Source: Halomonas binhaiensis (GTDB taxonomy: Bacteria > Pseudomonadota > Gammaproteobacteria > Pseudomonadales > Halomonadaceae). Taken from it: DNA of 64,000 bases. Below, piece after piece: positions 36,126 through 45,902 of the stretch (positions within the stretch are counted from its first letter, which is position 1; each line of letters starts with the position of its first letter). The translations under genes and the position numbers were made by a program. The notes under the pieces were generated by a model. The model was not told where the DNA came from and did no database searches. It worked only from the letters and a program-made list of their open reading frames with translations. The stretch lies in contig NZ_CP038437.2 in NCBI RefSeq assembly GCF_008329985.2, positions 682,001-746,000 of the forward strand. Reading direction: 5' to 3'.

Positions 36126-36772
36126 GAACGTTCGGCCTCCGTGCTCAGCAGACGTTGGAGTCGGGCCAGTCGTGCTTCAGTGCGGTCGGTTGCCAGTTCC
36201 AGATCGGTGAGTGCGTCGCGCAAGGCTTCAAACTGGTGACGTCCAGGCAGCAGACGGGCTTCTTCGAAGACATATTCCGATACATCGGCACGCAACTCAT
36301 GCTGGGTGCGCAATCCCCAGCGTGCCAGGCCACGCAGACCCTCAGCCAACTGGTGGGCCGGGACATCGCCAAGCCAGCTGGCCAGTTGGGATTCCCAGTC
36401 AAGATCGAGATCGAGAATCAGGTCGCGGGTCGCCTCGAGCAAATGCACTTTACCGCGCACGGCAAGTCTGCCGGAAAACATCAGGCGTTCCATTTCTTCG
36501 CCAGAAACTAGTGCCCCGAGGGTTTCGGCGTCGAGTTCGACGATGGCATCGAAATCCGCTTCCTCGATATCGTCAATATCCGTTATCTGCAACAGGTCGA
36601 TGCCTTGAGCATGATAGGCAAGTACCAGAGCACAGTTGGGGGATTCCAGACGCAACAGAATGCGCGAGCCCGCCAGGGCCGACAGGCGAGCTGGAGCTGC
36701 AGGGTCTCGAGACAGCAGTGCATTCAGGGTTTTCTCGATGCCGGCCAGCATCAGGGTCGGAGTCAACGCCAT
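36122..36772 (-). CDS. ubiJ: Ubiquinone biosynthesis accessory factor UbiJ
   Basis: 216 aa from ATG 36772 ([20 protein letters not shown]), with GAGGA five bases upstream; an adjacent ATG at 36775 gives one extra residue. An SCP2-like lipid-binding domain at the N-terminus (with [17 protein letters not shown]) and an acidic-helical C-terminal region ending with a coiled coil match E. coli UbiJ in order and size. UbiJ and UbiK organise the Q-biosynthesis complex. It overlaps ubiB and follows ubiE after 7 nt. Primary sequence is divergent; the call leans on position. Confidence 0.9.
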   Translation of the reverse strand: MALTPTLMLAGIEKTLNALLSRDPAAPARLSALAGSRILLRLESPNCALVLAYHAQGIDLLQITDIDDIEEADFDAIVELDAETLGALVSGEEMERLMFSGRLAVRGKVHLLEATRDLILDLDLDWESQLASWLGDVPAHQLAEGLRGLARWGLRTQHELRADVSEYVFEEARLLPGRHQFEALRDALTDLELATDRTEARLARLQRLLSTEAERS

Positions 36773-36779
36773 CATGTCC

Positions 36780-37526
36780 TCACAGCTTGATACCGCGGTG
36801 CAATGCGACGATACCACCAGTGAGGTTGGTATATTCGACACGTTCCAGTCCGGCACTTTCCATCATGCCCTTGAGTGTCTCCTGGTCCGGGTGCATGCGG
36901 ATGGACTCAGCCAGGTAGCGGTAGCTCTCTGAGTCACCGGCTACCAGTTCCCCCATCTTCGGCAGCAAGCGGAACGAGTATTCGTCGTAGGCCTTGGTCA
37001 GCATCGGGTTGGAAGGCTTGGAGAACTCCAGCACCAGCAGGCGGCCGCCTGGCTTGAGGATACGCGCCATGGAAGCCAGGGCCTTGTCCTTGTCAGTGAC
37101 GTTGCGCAGGCCGAAGGCAATGGTGATGCAATCAAAGGTGTTGTCTGGGAAGGGCAGGCATTCGGCATTGGCCTGGACAAATTCGACATTGCCGCCGACG
37201 CCATGGTCGATCAGCTTATCCCGGCCGACGCCCAGCATGGAGGCGTTGATGTCGGCCAGCACGACCTTGCCCTCGGGACCGACCAGGCGAGAGAACTTGA
37301 GTGCCAGGTCTCCAGTACCACCTGCGATATCGAGTACCTTGTGACCCGGGCGGACACCTGCGCGCTCAAGCGTTATGCGCTTCCACAGACGGTGGACGCC
37401 GAAGGACATCAGGTCGTTCATCAGGTCATAGCGAGAGGCTACGGAATGGAAGACATCGGCCACACGAGCGGCCTTTTCTTCGACCGGAACGTCCTGATAA
37501 CCGAAGTGAGTGGTGCGCTTGTCCAT
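36780..37526 (-). CDS. ubiE: Bifunctional demethylmenaquinone/2-methoxy-6-polyprenyl-1,4-benzoquinol methyltransferase
   Basis: 248 aa from ATG 37526 ([19 protein letters not shown]), the family start. SAM-binding motif I is [20 protein letters not shown]-like family block [26 protein letters not shown] is intact. Later motifs [20 protein letters not shown] and [16 protein letters not shown] match UbiE. It carries the C-methylation of the benzoquinol ring in ubiquinone (and of demethylmenaquinone where present). First gene of the ubiE-ubiJ-ubiB-hisE-tatABC run. Confidence 0.97.
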   Translation of the reverse strand: MDKRTTHFGYQDVPVEEKAARVADVFHSVASRYDLMNDLMSFGVHRLWKRITLERAGVRPGHKVLDIAGGTGDLALKFSRLVGPEGKVVLADINASMLGVGRDKLIDHGVGGNVEFVQANAECLPFPDNTFDCITIAFGLRNVTDKDKALASMARILKPGGRLLVLEFSKPSNPMLTKAYDEYSFRLLPKMGELVAGDSESYRYLAESIRMHPDQETLKGMMESAGLERVEYTNLTGGIVALHRGIKL

Positions 37527-37649
37527 AGGATTCCTGGGTCGTGAAATCGATCGGGAGCATCGCCGACGGATACTCGAGTGGGCCACATTGTAGCGCCGCA
37601 TCAATGCCGTTGTCTTTGGCAAGCGCCATGGCATTGATCCGGTCGTGTC

Positions 37650-38039
37650 TTACAACTGTTTGATCTCGATGCCCAATGGCTCGCGGGACGCCCCTGCATC
37701 CTCCAGGCGCTTGAGATAATCCGCCCAGTTGGCATCGTGATCACGAATCAGAGCGTAGAGGTATTCCCAACTATACAAGCCACTGTCATGGCCATCATCG
37801 AAGTGTAGTTTGAGTGCATAACGGCCGGCTTGGGTGATGTTGGACAGGCCGACATTCTTCTTGCCGACCTGCAGGGTCGCCGTCTCTCCGCCATGGCCGC
37901 GTACTTCCGCTGAAGGCGAGAAAACGCGTAGATATTCCACGCTGAGACGATGGCTGGAACCGTCGGGATAGCCGATCTCCAGCTCGCGAGCCTTCTTGTG
38001 ATAGTGCACCCGGGAAGGTACAGGAGCAGTCGTGGACAT
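37650..38039 (-). CDS. DUF971 / GBBH-like N-terminal domain protein
   Basis: 129 aa. RVHYHKKARELEIGYPDGSSHRLSVEYLRVFSPSAEV and the C-terminal SGLYSWEYLYALI are characteristic of the gamma-butyrobetaine hydroxylase-like N-terminal domain. In bacteria this occurs alone as a small protein of unknown function; in relatives it is linked to Fe-S or apbC-type proteins. It is located beside hslUV as in Pseudomonas and separated from hslU by a strong hairpin. A 9-bp inverted repeat (ATCAATGCC/GGCATTGAT, 37600-37638) lies just downstream of its stop. Confidence 0.85.
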   Translation of the reverse strand: MSTTAPVPSRVHYHKKARELEIGYPDGSSHRLSVEYLRVFSPSAEVRGHGGETATLQVGKKNVGLSNITQAGRYALKLHFDDGHDSGLYSWEYLYALIRDHDANWADYLKRLEDAGASREPLGIEIKQL

Positions 38040-38075
38040 GAGTACCTCGATGAGTCATGAGTCTCTACATGATAA

Positions 38076-38110
38076 GACACCCCCTGAGAGCAGAAACTCC
38101 AGGGGGTGTC
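38076..38110 (-). terminator. Terminator-like hairpin after hslU
   Basis: GACACCCCCTG (38076-38086) pairs perfectly with CAGGGGGTGTC (38100-38110), an 11-bp stem with a 13-nt loop. On the minus strand the stem is followed by TTATCATG, a poor U tract. It separates hslVU from the DUF971 gene. Confidence 0.65.
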
Positions 38111-38182
38111 GGTCAACGGCATGAGGACGCTATTCAGCGAGTCCATTGCTATCGGCAGGACGGCTGGCCGATGGTAATGGCC

Positions 38183-39508
38183 TTACAGAATGTAGCGCGA
38201 CAGATCCTCATCCATGGCCAGTTCTCCAAGCTGGGAATCGACATAGGCACGGTCGATGATCAGTCCTTCACCGAAGTCTGCCCCCTTATAGGAAGCGTCT
38301 TCCAGCAGGCGCTCCATCACTGTGTGCAAGCGACGAGCGCCAATGTTTTCGGTGCCTTCATTGACGCTGTAGGCGATTTCGGCAATGCGCTCGATGCCGT
38401 CTTCGGTAAATTCCAGCGCCAGGCCATCGGTGGCCATCAGTGCCTGGTATTGACGAGTCAGGGCTGCGGATGGTTCGGTCAGGATACGCTTGAAGTCCTG
38501 AGGTGTCAGAGCGTTGAGCTCGACACGAATCGGCAAGCGTCCCTGCAGTTCCGGGATCAGGTCCGATGGACGCGAGAGGTGGAAAGCGCCCGAGGCAATG
38601 AACAGAATGTGGTCGGTCTTTACCATGCCGTACTTGGTGGACACGGTGGAGCCTTCGATCAGCGGCAGCAGGTCACGCTGGACCCCTTCACGGGAAACTT
38701 CTCCCCCGGATTGGCCATGGCCCTTGGCCACCTTGTCGATCTCATCGAGGAAGACGATACCATTTTGCTCTACCGCCTCGATGGCACGAGACTTGATATC
38801 GTCCTCATTGACCAGCTTGCCGGCTTCTTCATCGCGTAGCAGCGTCAGGGCTTCACGCACGGTAGTCTTGCGGGTTTCGGTCTTGCCCCGTCCCATGCCG
38901 GAGAACAGGCTGGAGAGCTGCTGGGACATTTCCTCCATACCTGGTGGGGTCTGAATCTCGAAGCTCGGTGCCTGAGGGGAAACCTGAATGTCGATTTCCT
39001 TGTCGTCCAACTGGCCTTCACGCAGTTTCTTGCGGAACATCTGGCGCGTGGAACTCTCTTCCCGAGGCTCGTTTTCCTGCCCGCGGGGCGGCGGCAGCAG
39101 TGCGTCCAGAACACGATCTTCCGCGGCATCTTCCGCGCGGTGACCGACTTCGGCCTTGGCCTGCTCACGTACCAGCTTGATAGCGGCCTCGGTCAGGTCT
39201 CTGATGATCGATTCCACATCGCGGCCGACATAGCCGACCTCGGTAAACTTGGTGGCTTCGACCTTGATGAAAGGGGCTTTGGCCAGCTTGGCCAGGCGAC
39301 GGGCGATTTCGGTCTTGCCGACACCGGTCGGGCCAATCATCAGAATGTTCTTGGGGGTGACTTCCTGGCGCAGTTCCTCGCCGAGCTGCATGCGCCGCCA
39401 GCGGTTGCGCAGGGCAATGGCCACAGCGCGCTTGGCATCCTGTTGGCCGACGATGTACTGGTCCAGAGCGTGGACAATCTCACGGGGCGTCATCTGGGTC
39501 ATGGTCAA
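38183..39508 (-). CDS. hslU: HslU, ATPase subunit of the HslVU protease
   Basis: 441-aa AAA+ unfoldase that feeds substrates to Hsl[35 protein letters not shown] is the family start. Walker A GPTGVGKT is at residues 59-66 and Walker [15 protein letters not shown] follows an I-domain (about residues 110-230). The pore motif GYVG is in [11 protein letters not shown]. The C-terminal SRYIL tail, which inserts into HslV to activate it, is intact. Overlaps the hslV stop by 4 nt. Confidence 0.98.
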   Translation of the reverse strand: MTMTQMTPREIVHALDQYIVGQQDAKRAVAIALRNRWRRMQLGEELRQEVTPKNILMIGPTGVGKTEIARRLAKLAKAPFIKVEATKFTEVGYVGRDVESIIRDLTEAAIKLVREQAKAEVGHRAEDAAEDRVLDALLPPPRGQENEPREESSTRQMFRKKLREGQLDDKEIDIQVSPQAPSFEIQTPPGMEEMSQQLSSLFSGMGRGKTETRKTTVREALTLLRDEEAGKLVNEDDIKSRAIEAVEQNGIVFLDEIDKVAKGHGQSGGEVSREGVQRDLLPLIEGSTVSTKYGMVKTDHILFIASGAFHLSRPSDLIPELQGRLPIRVELNALTPQDFKRILTEPSAALTRQYQALMATDGLALEFTEDGIERIAEIAYSVNEGTENIGARRLHTVMERLLEDASYKGADFGEGLIIDRAYVDSQLGELAMDEDLSRYIL

Positions 39509-40023
39509 AGCTCTTCCAGGGTCACGTTATGGTTGGTGAACACGCAGATATCGCCTGCAATTTCCAGGGACTTTTCCGTGATTTCGCGGGCACTGAGGTC
39601 CGTGTTCTCGAGCAGGGCGCGTGCTGCAGACAGGGCAAAATTGCCGCCGGAACCAATAGCGATGATGCCACGCTCAGGTTCCACGACATCACCGTTGCCG
39701 GTAATGATCAGCGATGATTTCTTGTCGGCTACCGCCAGTAGTGCTTCCAGACGGCGCAGGGCGCGATCGGTACGCCAATCCTTGGCCAGCTCTACGGCCG
39801 CCTTGACCAGGTTGCCTTGATATTTCTCGAGCTGGGCTTCAAAACGCTCGAACAAAGTAAAGGCATCGGCGGTACCGCCTGCAAAACCTGCCAGTACCTG
39901 GCCGTGGTACAGGCGACGCACTTTACTGGCATTGCCTTTCATCACGGTATTGCCCAACGACACCTGGCCGTCGCCTGCGAGCGCCACCTGGTCGCCGCGG
40001 CGCACGGAAACGATCGTGGTCAT
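39505..40023 (-). CDS. hslV: HslV, proteolytic subunit of the HslVU protease
   Basis: 172 aa from ATG 40023 ([24 protein letters not shown]). Removal of Met exposes Thr, the N-terminal nucleophile of this proteasome-like hydrolase. AAGGAGATTTCTCC precedes the start. [34 protein letters not shown] and the [13 protein letters not shown] segments are conserved. The hslVU pair lies next to the ftsN-like gene as in E. coli and Pseudomonas. A heat-shock promoter candidate sits about 100 nt upstream. Confidence 0.97.
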   Translation of the reverse strand: MTTIVSVRRGDQVALAGDGQVSLGNTVMKGNASKVRRLYHGQVLAGFAGGTADAFTLFERFEAQLEKYQGNLVKAAVELAKDWRTDRALRRLEALLAVADKKSSLIITGNGDVVEPERGIIAIGSGGNFALSAARALLENTDLSAREITEKSLEIAGDICVFTNHNVTLEEL

Positions 40024-40114
40024 GGAGAAATCTCCTTGTGGGAAGCCATGCTTCCGGTGACTGTCGAGGACGGGAGTACGCTCCCGCATGCCTCTCGAAT
40101 AAGCATTGGGCTAG

Positions 40115-40143
40115 AAGTGTGGGCGGTTGAAGGAAAATTCAAC
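40115..40143 (-). promoter_or_regulatory. Candidate heat-shock (sigma-32) promoter of hslVU
   Basis: On the minus strand GTTGAA (complement of 40143-40138), a 14-nt spacer, and CCCACACTT (complement of 40123-40115). Sigma-32 promoters use CTTGAA and CCCCATNT boxes at this spacing. It is 92 nt from the hslV start. Motif match only. Confidence 0.45.
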
Positions 40144-40220
40144 TGTAGAGAATGCGCAGAGGGAGGAAAGCCATAAGCCTCAGGCGGCACCCGTGGAGTA
40201 CAGGCGGTGATCCAACTGTG

Positions 40221-40246
40221 CTTATGGCTTATGGCTTATGGCTTAC
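40221..40246. repeat. Tandem repeat, 3 x 7 bp, after the ftsN-like gene
   Basis: CTTATGG three times plus a partial fourth. With AAGCCATAAGC (40168-40178) it also makes an 11-bp inverted repeat that could form alternative hairpins in the ftsN-hslV intergenic RNA. Confidence 0.8.
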
Positions 40247-40248
40247 AT

Positions 40249-41001
40249 TCAGTTCTGCAACTGAATCAGCAGTGGTTCGATACCTTGTGTGCTCATCAGG
40301 TCCTGGGCTCGGGCCAGCTCCTGGCGATCACTGTACGGGCCAACTTGAACGCGGTGCCAGGTAGCACCTCCAGCGGCCTCTACATCACTGATCTTGGCCA
40401 ACAGGCCGAAGTCCTTGAGGCGACTGGCCAGTTGGTTGGCATCGGCGATATCGCGGAAAGAAGCTGCCTGAAGCATGTAGCGCCGATTGGCACTGGCCGT
40501 GGCGCTACTGGCTGTCGGCTTGGAGGCAGTCTGCTGAGCGCTTTCCTGCTTGGCATTGGTTGCCGCGATGACCGCTGCGATAGGATCATCCCCGGAGATT
40601 CCCTCGGACTCTGATTCCTGCTCAGGCTTTCTTGCCGCTTCCGGTCGCTTGGCCGTGGATACCGGCATATCGGCATCAGGAGCAATCACTTCGGATTCTG
40701 GCAGCAGGGTGTAGAACTCGAAAGTCGGCATGGGAGGTTCATCACTGCCCCCACCTTTGGCCTCACTGTCTCCTTGCTGACTGCCGGAGGGTTTGGGCAG
40801 AACTGCGGCCACTTGCGAGCCCTGGTCCTGCCAGGGGGCCGTGCCATTCTGGTAGTGCGCCAGGAGGTAGCCGGCCGCAATGCCGGCACCCGCCCACAGC
40901 CACCAGGGCAATCCGCCCCGACCGCTGGCCGGGGTGGATTTACGCTTCTTGCTTGAGGTCGCTCCGCGCTTGCGCGGTGGGGTGGTCTTGCGGGTGGCCA
41001 T
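40249..41001 (-). CDS. ftsN: SPOR-domain cell division protein, FtsN-like
   Basis: 250 aa. A very basic cytoplasmic start (MATRKTTPPRKRGATSSKKRK), one transmembrane helix (about residues 31-50), a low-complexity Pro/Glu/Ser periplasmic linker and a C-terminal SPOR domain of about 75 residues (RYMLQAASFRDIADANQLASRL to QGIEPLLIQLQ) that binds denuded peptidoglycan at the division site. This is the FtsN layout. It is next to argS, priA and hslV as in Pseudomonas (SPOR protein between argS and hslV). The FtsN essential-helix region is not identifiable by eye. 3 nt separate it from argS. Confidence 0.85.
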   Translation of the reverse strand: MATRKTTPPRKRGATSSKKRKSTPASGRGGLPWWLWAGAGIAAGYLLAHYQNGTAPWQDQGSQVAAVLPKPSGSQQGDSEAKGGGSDEPPMPTFEFYTLLPESEVIAPDADMPVSTAKRPEAARKPEQESESEGISGDDPIAAVIAATNAKQESAQQTASKPTASSATASANRRYMLQAASFRDIADANQLASRLKDFGLLAKISDVEAAGGATWHRVQVGPYSDRQELARAQDLMSTQGIEPLLIQLQN

Positions 41002-41004
41002 GCC

Positions 41005-42690
41005 TTACATCTCCTCTGGTGCACTCACGCCAATCAGGTCGAGGCCGTTGCGCAGCACCTGGCGGGTGGCCAGACCCAGAGCCAGACGGGCATTACGCAG
41101 TGCGGCATCGTCGACCATCACCTTGCACGCGTTGTAGCAACTATGGAAGTCCGCTGCCAGGTCCTGTAAATATTGTGCGATCTGCTGCGGCTCGCGAGAA
41201 GCGGCTGCATGGCTGACCACTTCCGGATAGCGAGCGAGGCGATTGAGCAGGGCCTTTTCCTGGTCAGCTTCGAGCAGGCCCAGGTTGGCCAGAGCCAGCT
41301 CATTATTGAAGTCAAGTCCTTCTGACTCTGCCTTGCGCAGCACGCTGCACACTCGGGCGTGAGCGTACTGGACGTAATACACCGGATTATCGTTGGACTG
41401 AGAGCGGGCCAGGTCGATGTCAAAGGTCAGTTGCGAATCGGCACGCCGGGCAGCAAGGAAGAAGCGAGTGGCATCGCGACCCACTTCATCGATCAGATCG
41501 CGCAGGGTGACATAACTGCCGGCGCGCTTGGATAGCTTGACCTCGACCCCGGAACGCGTCACCAACACCATCTGGTGCAGTACGTAGTCGGGCCAACCTT
41601 GGGGAATGTCGACGTTCAGTGCTTGCAGGCCGGCACGAACCCGAGTCACGGTGGAGTGGTGGTCAGCTCCTTGTTCGTTGATCACAGTGGTGAAGCCGCG
41701 CTGCCACTTGTCGAGATGATAGGCCACGTCCGGCAGGAAATAGGTGTAGCCACCTTCCTTCTTGCGCATGACCCGATCCTTGTCATCGCCGAAGTCGGTC
41801 GTGCGTAGCCAAAGAGCGCCGTCCTTCTCGTAGGTGTGGCCATTATCGGTCAGGCGTTGGGCGGTCGCCTCGACCTTGCCATCCGTATACAGAGATGACT
41901 CGAGGAAATAGACATCGAATGCCACGCCGAAGGCGCGCAGGTCGAGATCCTGCTCGCGGCGCAGATAGGCCACGGCGAAGTCGCGGATGGCGTCAAGGTC
42001 TTCCGGATCGGCCTGAGCGGTGACATGGCGATCATCGGCGTGCACCGTCTCGCCAGCCAGATAGGCCTTGGCCACATCGACAATATAGCCGCCACGGTAG
42101 CCATCTTGCGGCCAGCTTTCGTCATCCGGACCGAGTCCCTTGGCACGGGCCTGCACGGACAGTGCCAGGTTGGTGATCTGGGCGCCTGCGTCGTTATAGT
42201 AGAACTCGCGAGTGACATCGTAGCCGGTCGCTTCGAGCAGACGGCACAGGCAGTCACCGACGGCAGCGCCGCGGCCGTGCCCGACATGCAGCGGGCCGGT
42301 CGGGTTGGCGGACACGAACTCGACCTGAACCTTTTGCCCCTGGCCGAGCATGCTGCGACCGAAACTGTCGCCGGCTTCAAGCACCTGGCGCACAACCTGG
42401 GCAGCGGCGTCGGTTGCCGCGAAGAAGTTGATGAATCCGGGACCTGCGATTTCTACCTTGGATACGGCGCTGCTCTCGGGCAGGGCGTCGATCAGACGCT
42501 GGGCTACCTCGCGTGGCGGTTTGCCGGCGGGCTTGGCCAGCATCATCGCCAGATTGGTGGCATAGTCGCCATGGGTCTTGTCCTTGGTCGGGTCAACCTT
42601 GTAGGCCGGAGAGAGACCCGAGGGGATGACCTCTTGCTGCTTGAGCTCGGAAAGGGCAGCGTCGAGCAGCGCAACGATAGTGTCTTTCAT
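41005..42690 (-). CDS. argS: Arginyl-tRNA synthetase
   Basis: 561-aa class I synthetase charging tRNA-Arg. The N-terminal additional domain (about residues 1-110) precedes [22 protein letters not shown] with the HVGH ATP-site motif. The KMSKS equivalent is [13 protein letters not shown], a KLSKR form. [15 protein letters not shown] and the anticodon-binding DALR domain at the C-terminus complete the layout. Note the gene shares its orientation and short spacing with ftsN and hslVU. Preceded by a terminator-like hairpin belonging to priA. Confidence 0.97.
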   Translation of the reverse strand: MKDTIVALLDAALSELKQQEVIPSGLSPAYKVDPTKDKTHGDYATNLAMMLAKPAGKPPREVAQRLIDALPESSAVSKVEIAGPGFINFFAATDAAAQVVRQVLEAGDSFGRSMLGQGQKVQVEFVSANPTGPLHVGHGRGAAVGDCLCRLLEATGYDVTREFYYNDAGAQITNLALSVQARAKGLGPDDESWPQDGYRGGYIVDVAKAYLAGETVHADDRHVTAQADPEDLDAIRDFAVAYLRREQDLDLRAFGVAFDVYFLESSLYTDGKVEATAQRLTDNGHTYEKDGALWLRTTDFGDDKDRVMRKKEGGYTYFLPDVAYHLDKWQRGFTTVINEQGADHHSTVTRVRAGLQALNVDIPQGWPDYVLHQMVLVTRSGVEVKLSKRAGSYVTLRDLIDEVGRDATRFFLAARRADSQLTFDIDLARSQSNDNPVYYVQYAHARVCSVLRKAESEGLDFNNELALANLGLLEADQEKALLNRLARYPEVVSHAAASREPQQIAQYLQDLAADFHSCYNACKVMVDDAALRNARLALGLATRQVLRNGLDLIGVSAPEEM

Positions 42691-42790
42691 GAAGTCTATG
42701 TGTCCTGTGGCTCGGTGACGGGCAACCAGAAAAAAAGACTACGCAAGCGTGTTGCTGCGCGGAACTTGGCATTTCCTGTGCGTATGCGTC

Positions 42791-42814
42791 ATAAAATTTG
42801 CCCGTCGGCGGGCA
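42791..42814 (-). terminator. Terminator after priA
   Basis: On the minus strand TGCCCG, 4-nt loop, CGGGCA (42814-42799), followed by AAATTTTAT. A short but complete rho-independent structure, 58 nt past the priA stop. Confidence 0.55.
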
Positions 42815-42869
42815 GACCGAACATTATCTGCGATTGGCGCCTTCCTTTAAAGGTCGCGCCTCGCATCGC

Positions 42870-42883
42870 CACTCAATTGAGTG
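42870..42883. other. 14-bp palindrome across the priA stop codon
   Basis: CACTCAATTGAGTG is perfectly self-complementary and contains the priA stop (42873-42875). Could add a small hairpin at the mRNA end. Confidence 0.4.
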
Positions 42884-45125
42884 TCTGCGGATCGATATCC
42901 AATGACCAGCGTACCCGACGCATCGCGGGGTTGGCTTCCCCCCAGTGAACCAGCCAGGCACAGGCCTCATGCAACTGGCTGCGTCGCTCGGCCATCAGCA
43001 TGACCTGCATGTGATAGCGATTCTGGCGACGTTCCATGGGAGCGGGCACAGGACCAAGGCAGTCGACCTTCAACTGGTGTTGCTCGAGATGATTGCGTAA
43101 TGCGTCTGCGGCTTCTTTGGCCAATGTCATGACGTGTTCTTCTCGAGGGCTTTCCAGGCGCAGCAATGCCATGAAGCACATGGGGGGAAGCTTCGCTATG
43201 CGGCGTTCATCCAGCAGCGACTCAGCCAGAGCGTCGTAGCCTCTCTCGGCCAGCAAGCGCAGATTGGGATCATCCGGGTGCATGGTCTGTACCATTACCC
43301 GGCCTGGATGAGAGGCACGCCCGGCACGCCCAGCCACTTGTTCAAGCAGTTGGGCGCTATGCTCCAGGGCTCGGAAGTCGCTGGCATATAGGCCAGCATC
43401 GGCGTTGACGACCACCACCAGGGTGACGTGGGGCAGGTGATGGCCCTTGGCCAGCATCTGGGTGCCAACCAGCAATGCGGGCTCGCCACGGCGAATTTCC
43501 GTAAGGATCTTATCCAATGCATCCTTGCCCCGGGTGCTGTCTCGGTCGATACGATGAACCGGCGTTTTGGGGAAGGTTTCGGCCAGGGATTCTTCAGTGC
43601 GTTCCGTGCCGCTACCCAGGGGGCGAAGGTCGGCACTTCCGCACTTGGGGCAGGCATCGGGAAGAGGGCGACGGCGGTCGCAGTGATGGCAGGCCAACAC
43701 GGGTGGCTGGCGATGCCAGGTCATGCGAGCGTCACAATGGTCGCAGTCAGCCATCCAGCCACAGGAATGGCACGCCAGGGTGGGAGCAAAGCCACGCCGG
43801 TTGATGAAAACCAGCACTTGATGACCTGCTTCCAGGGTGGCCGCGATGGTATCCCGTACAGGAGCAATCAGTCCTCCATGACGAGGACGTCCTTTGAGAT
43901 CAATCAGTTCCAGCCTGGCAGGGGCATGGCGCGTGGCGCGCTGGCGCAGACGCAGGTGGCGATAGGTGCCCTGCTGAGCATGATGCAGGGTTTCCAGAGA
44001 AGGGGTCGCGCTACCCAGCAACAAGGGAATATCGTGGTGCTTGGCGCGGGCGACGGCCAGGTCCCTGGCGTGGTAGCGCAGGCCGTCCTGCTGCTTGAAG
44101 GAGCTGTCGTGCTCTTCGTCGACGATGATGACCCCCGGACGTGCCAAAGGCGTGAAGACCGCTGAGCGAGTGCCGATGACAATGGCCGCCCGACCGTTGG
44201 CGGCGGCCTCCCAGGCATCCAGGCGCTGCAGGTCGCTCAGCCCCGAGTGGAGTGCCACAATGGGGGCCCGGAAACGTTGCTGGAAGCGTCCCAGGGTCTG
44301 GGGGGTGAGGCCGATTTCAGGAATCAGGACCAGAGCCTGACGCCCCTTGGCAACCACAGCCTCGATCAGTTGCAGGTAGACCTCGGTCTTGCCGCTGCCC
44401 GTGACACCGTGGAGCAGGCAAGGGTGAAAACGCCCAAGACCTTCGCATAGAGCATTCAATGCCGTGGCCTGTTCGGCGTTGAGGGGCAGTGCAGGGTTGG
44501 CCAGCAGGTTCTGAGCAGGTGGCCACTCAGCAGCATTCATCGGTTCTTCAAGGAGTTCGACCAGGTGCTTGGCTTCCAGGGACCTGAGCTGCTCTCGGCT
44601 GAATCCTTGGGCAAGAATGGACTGGCTGGTCAGCCCCTGGGGATGCTGACACAGCATGGTGAACAATTGTGCCTGCTTCGGGGCTCGTGCCAGGGTGTGG
44701 CTGGAGGATTCATGGTCCGGCAGGACACGCCAACGTTCCCGTGTGCGCGTTTCCAATGGGCGTCCTTGACGTAGCAATACCGGCATGGCGTGCATCAAGG
44801 CATCGCCGAGAGCATGCTGGTAGTAGCGCGCCGTAAAGCGACATAACCACAGCCAGTCCAAGGGCAATGGGGCTTTGTCCAGACAGGCTTCGATAGGCTT
44901 GAGTCGAGCTAGAGGAAGGTCACTGCTGTCGCGACATTCCATGACCACGCCAACCACCTGGCGGCGGCCGAAGCTGACCCGGACACGAAGCCCGGGCACC
45001 CAGCCGCATGGCGGAGGGGCTCCCTTGGGCAAGTAGTCGAAAAGGCGGCGCAGTGGCGAAGGCACAGCGACACCCAGTACTCGGGGGGAGGTCGAGCGGG
45101 GTGAGGTCGAGGAAATATCTTGCAA
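42873..45125 (-). CDS. priA: Primosomal replication helicase PriA (TTG start)
   Basis: Replication-restart helicase that reloads DnaB at stalled forks. The start is taken as TTG 45125, four bases after GGAGG (complement of 45130-45134), giving 750 residues that run into [20 protein letters not shown], the usual PriA start; an upstream TTG at 45203 looks like an artefact. Walker [19 protein letters not shown]-box [11 protein letters not shown], and the zinc-binding array with paired CxxC motifs ([13 protein letters not shown] then [12 protein letters not shown]) are intact. C-terminal helicase motifs [13 protein letters not shown] and VAGRAGR follow. Divergent from rpmE. Confidence 0.93.
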   Translation of the reverse strand: MQDISSTSPRSTSPRVLGVAVPSPLRRLFDYLPKGAPPPCGWVPGLRVRVSFGRRQVVGVVMECRDSSDLPLARLKPIEACLDKAPLPLDWLWLCRFTARYYQHALGDALMHAMPVLLRQGRPLETRTRERWRVLPDHESSSHTLARAPKQAQLFTMLCQHPQGLTSQSILAQGFSREQLRSLEAKHLVELLEEPMNAAEWPPAQNLLANPALPLNAEQATALNALCEGLGRFHPCLLHGVTGSGKTEVYLQLIEAVVAKGRQALVLIPEIGLTPQTLGRFQQRFRAPIVALHSGLSDLQRLDAWEAAANGRAAIVIGTRSAVFTPLARPGVIIVDEEHDSSFKQQDGLRYHARDLAVARAKHHDIPLLLGSATPSLETLHHAQQGTYRHLRLRQRATRHAPARLELIDLKGRPRHGGLIAPVRDTIAATLEAGHQVLVFINRRGFAPTLACHSCGWMADCDHCDARMTWHRQPPVLACHHCDRRRPLPDACPKCGSADLRPLGSGTERTEESLAETFPKTPVHRIDRDSTRGKDALDKILTEIRRGEPALLVGTQMLAKGHHLPHVTLVVVVNADAGLYASDFRALEHSAQLLEQVAGRAGRASHPGRVMVQTMHPDDPNLRLLAERGYDALAESLLDERRIAKLPPMCFMALLRLESPREEHVMTLAKEAADALRNHLEQHQLKVDCLGPVPAPMERRQNRYHMQVMLMAERRSQLHEACAWLVHWGEANPAMRRVRWSLDIDPQTLN

Positions 45126-45362
45126 TTGGCCTCCACTGGGAGTTCTGCTAAAATGCCCGCCCGCTTCCACCAAGCCCTGAACTTTGATCGCTGTCTGCAG
45201 CAATGGATTCAGTGGTCTGGCTGTCCAGGTCAGGGTGGATGCTTACCACCGGTCGGCACGGGGGCAGATGCTGTAATCACTGCTTTTCAGCCCCGGCCAT
45301 TACCCTGTATGCGGTGCCTGGCAATGGATCAGGTGGCGGCATACCGATTGATGAGGTTCAAG

Positions 45363-45575
45363 ATGAAACAAGGTATCCACCCGGAATACAAGACAGTTAC
45401 TGCGACCTGCACCTGTGGCGCCGCTTTTGAAGTGGGTTCCACTGTGGGTCATGACCTGCACCTGGACGTGTGCTCTCAGTGCCACCCGTTCTACACCGGT
45501 AAGCAGAAGCAAGCTACCACTGGTGGCCGTGTCGAGCGCTTCAACAAGCGTTTTGGTGCTGCAATCAAGCGCTGA
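45363..45575 (+). CDS. rpmE: 50S ribosomal protein L31
   Basis: 70 aa. [24 protein letters not shown] and [15 protein letters not shown] give four Cys in CxC and CxxC positions, the zinc-binding (C+) form of L31. [13 protein letters not shown] matches the family end. The ATG at 45363 follows GAGGTTCAAG. A strong terminator follows at once, so it is transcribed alone. The divergent priA-rpmE arrangement matches relatives. Zinc-starvation paralogues (C-) lack these Cys. Confidence 0.98.
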   Translation: MKQGIHPEYKTVTATCTCGAAFEVGSTVGHDLHLDVCSQCHPFYTGKQKQATTGGRVERFNKRFGAAIKR

Positions 45576-45597
45576 TCACCGATTGTTTCAGTGCTTC

Positions 45598-45633
45598 AAC
45601 AAACCCGCCCCTCGAGGCGGGTTTGTTGTTTCT
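45598..45633 (+). terminator. Intrinsic terminator after rpmE
   Basis: AACAAACCCGCC (45598-45609) pairs perfectly with GGCGGGTTTGTT (45616-45627) around a 6-nt loop, then GTTTCT. Very stable. Confidence 0.92.
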
Positions 45634-45826
45634 ACTCGGAAGAAGAGGCTCTTGTCATATCCTGGCACAAGGTGGAGTGCAGGTGTTCTGGACGATGACT
45701 AAGCTTCGTATCATGGGCTTCATCATGATGTCGTGAGGTTGCGATGTTGCGGTGCGGCAAAATTATGCTGCTTTTAGCGGTGAACGTCTTCAAACGAGTG
45801 CCTAACAGGACGGAAATGGTTTTTCA

Positions 45827-45853
45827 TTGAAAAATGGAAAAAATTTCTATATT
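45827..45853 (+). promoter_or_regulatory. Possible promoter of maeB
   Basis: TTGAAA (45827-45832) and TATATT (45848-45853) with a 15-nt spacer, in the 323-nt rpmE-maeB gap. Boxes are good but the spacing is short. The transcript start would fall near 45860, leaving a very short leader before the small ORF at 45867. Confidence 0.4.
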
Positions 45854-45866
45854 CTGAAGGAACCCT

Positions 45867-45902
45867 ATGTCTCTCTTATCTGGATACCGGACACAAGCAT
45901 GA
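45867..45902 (+). CDS. 11-codon upstream ORF overlapping the maeB start
   Basis: ATG 45867 with AAGGA five bases upstream encodes [11 protein letters not shown]; its TGA overlaps the ATG of maeB (ATGA at 45899). maeB itself has no clear ribosome site (CCGGACACAAGC upstream), so translation re-initiation from this ORF may be how it is expressed. Real translation is not proven. Confidence 0.45.
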   Translation: MSLLSGYRTQA

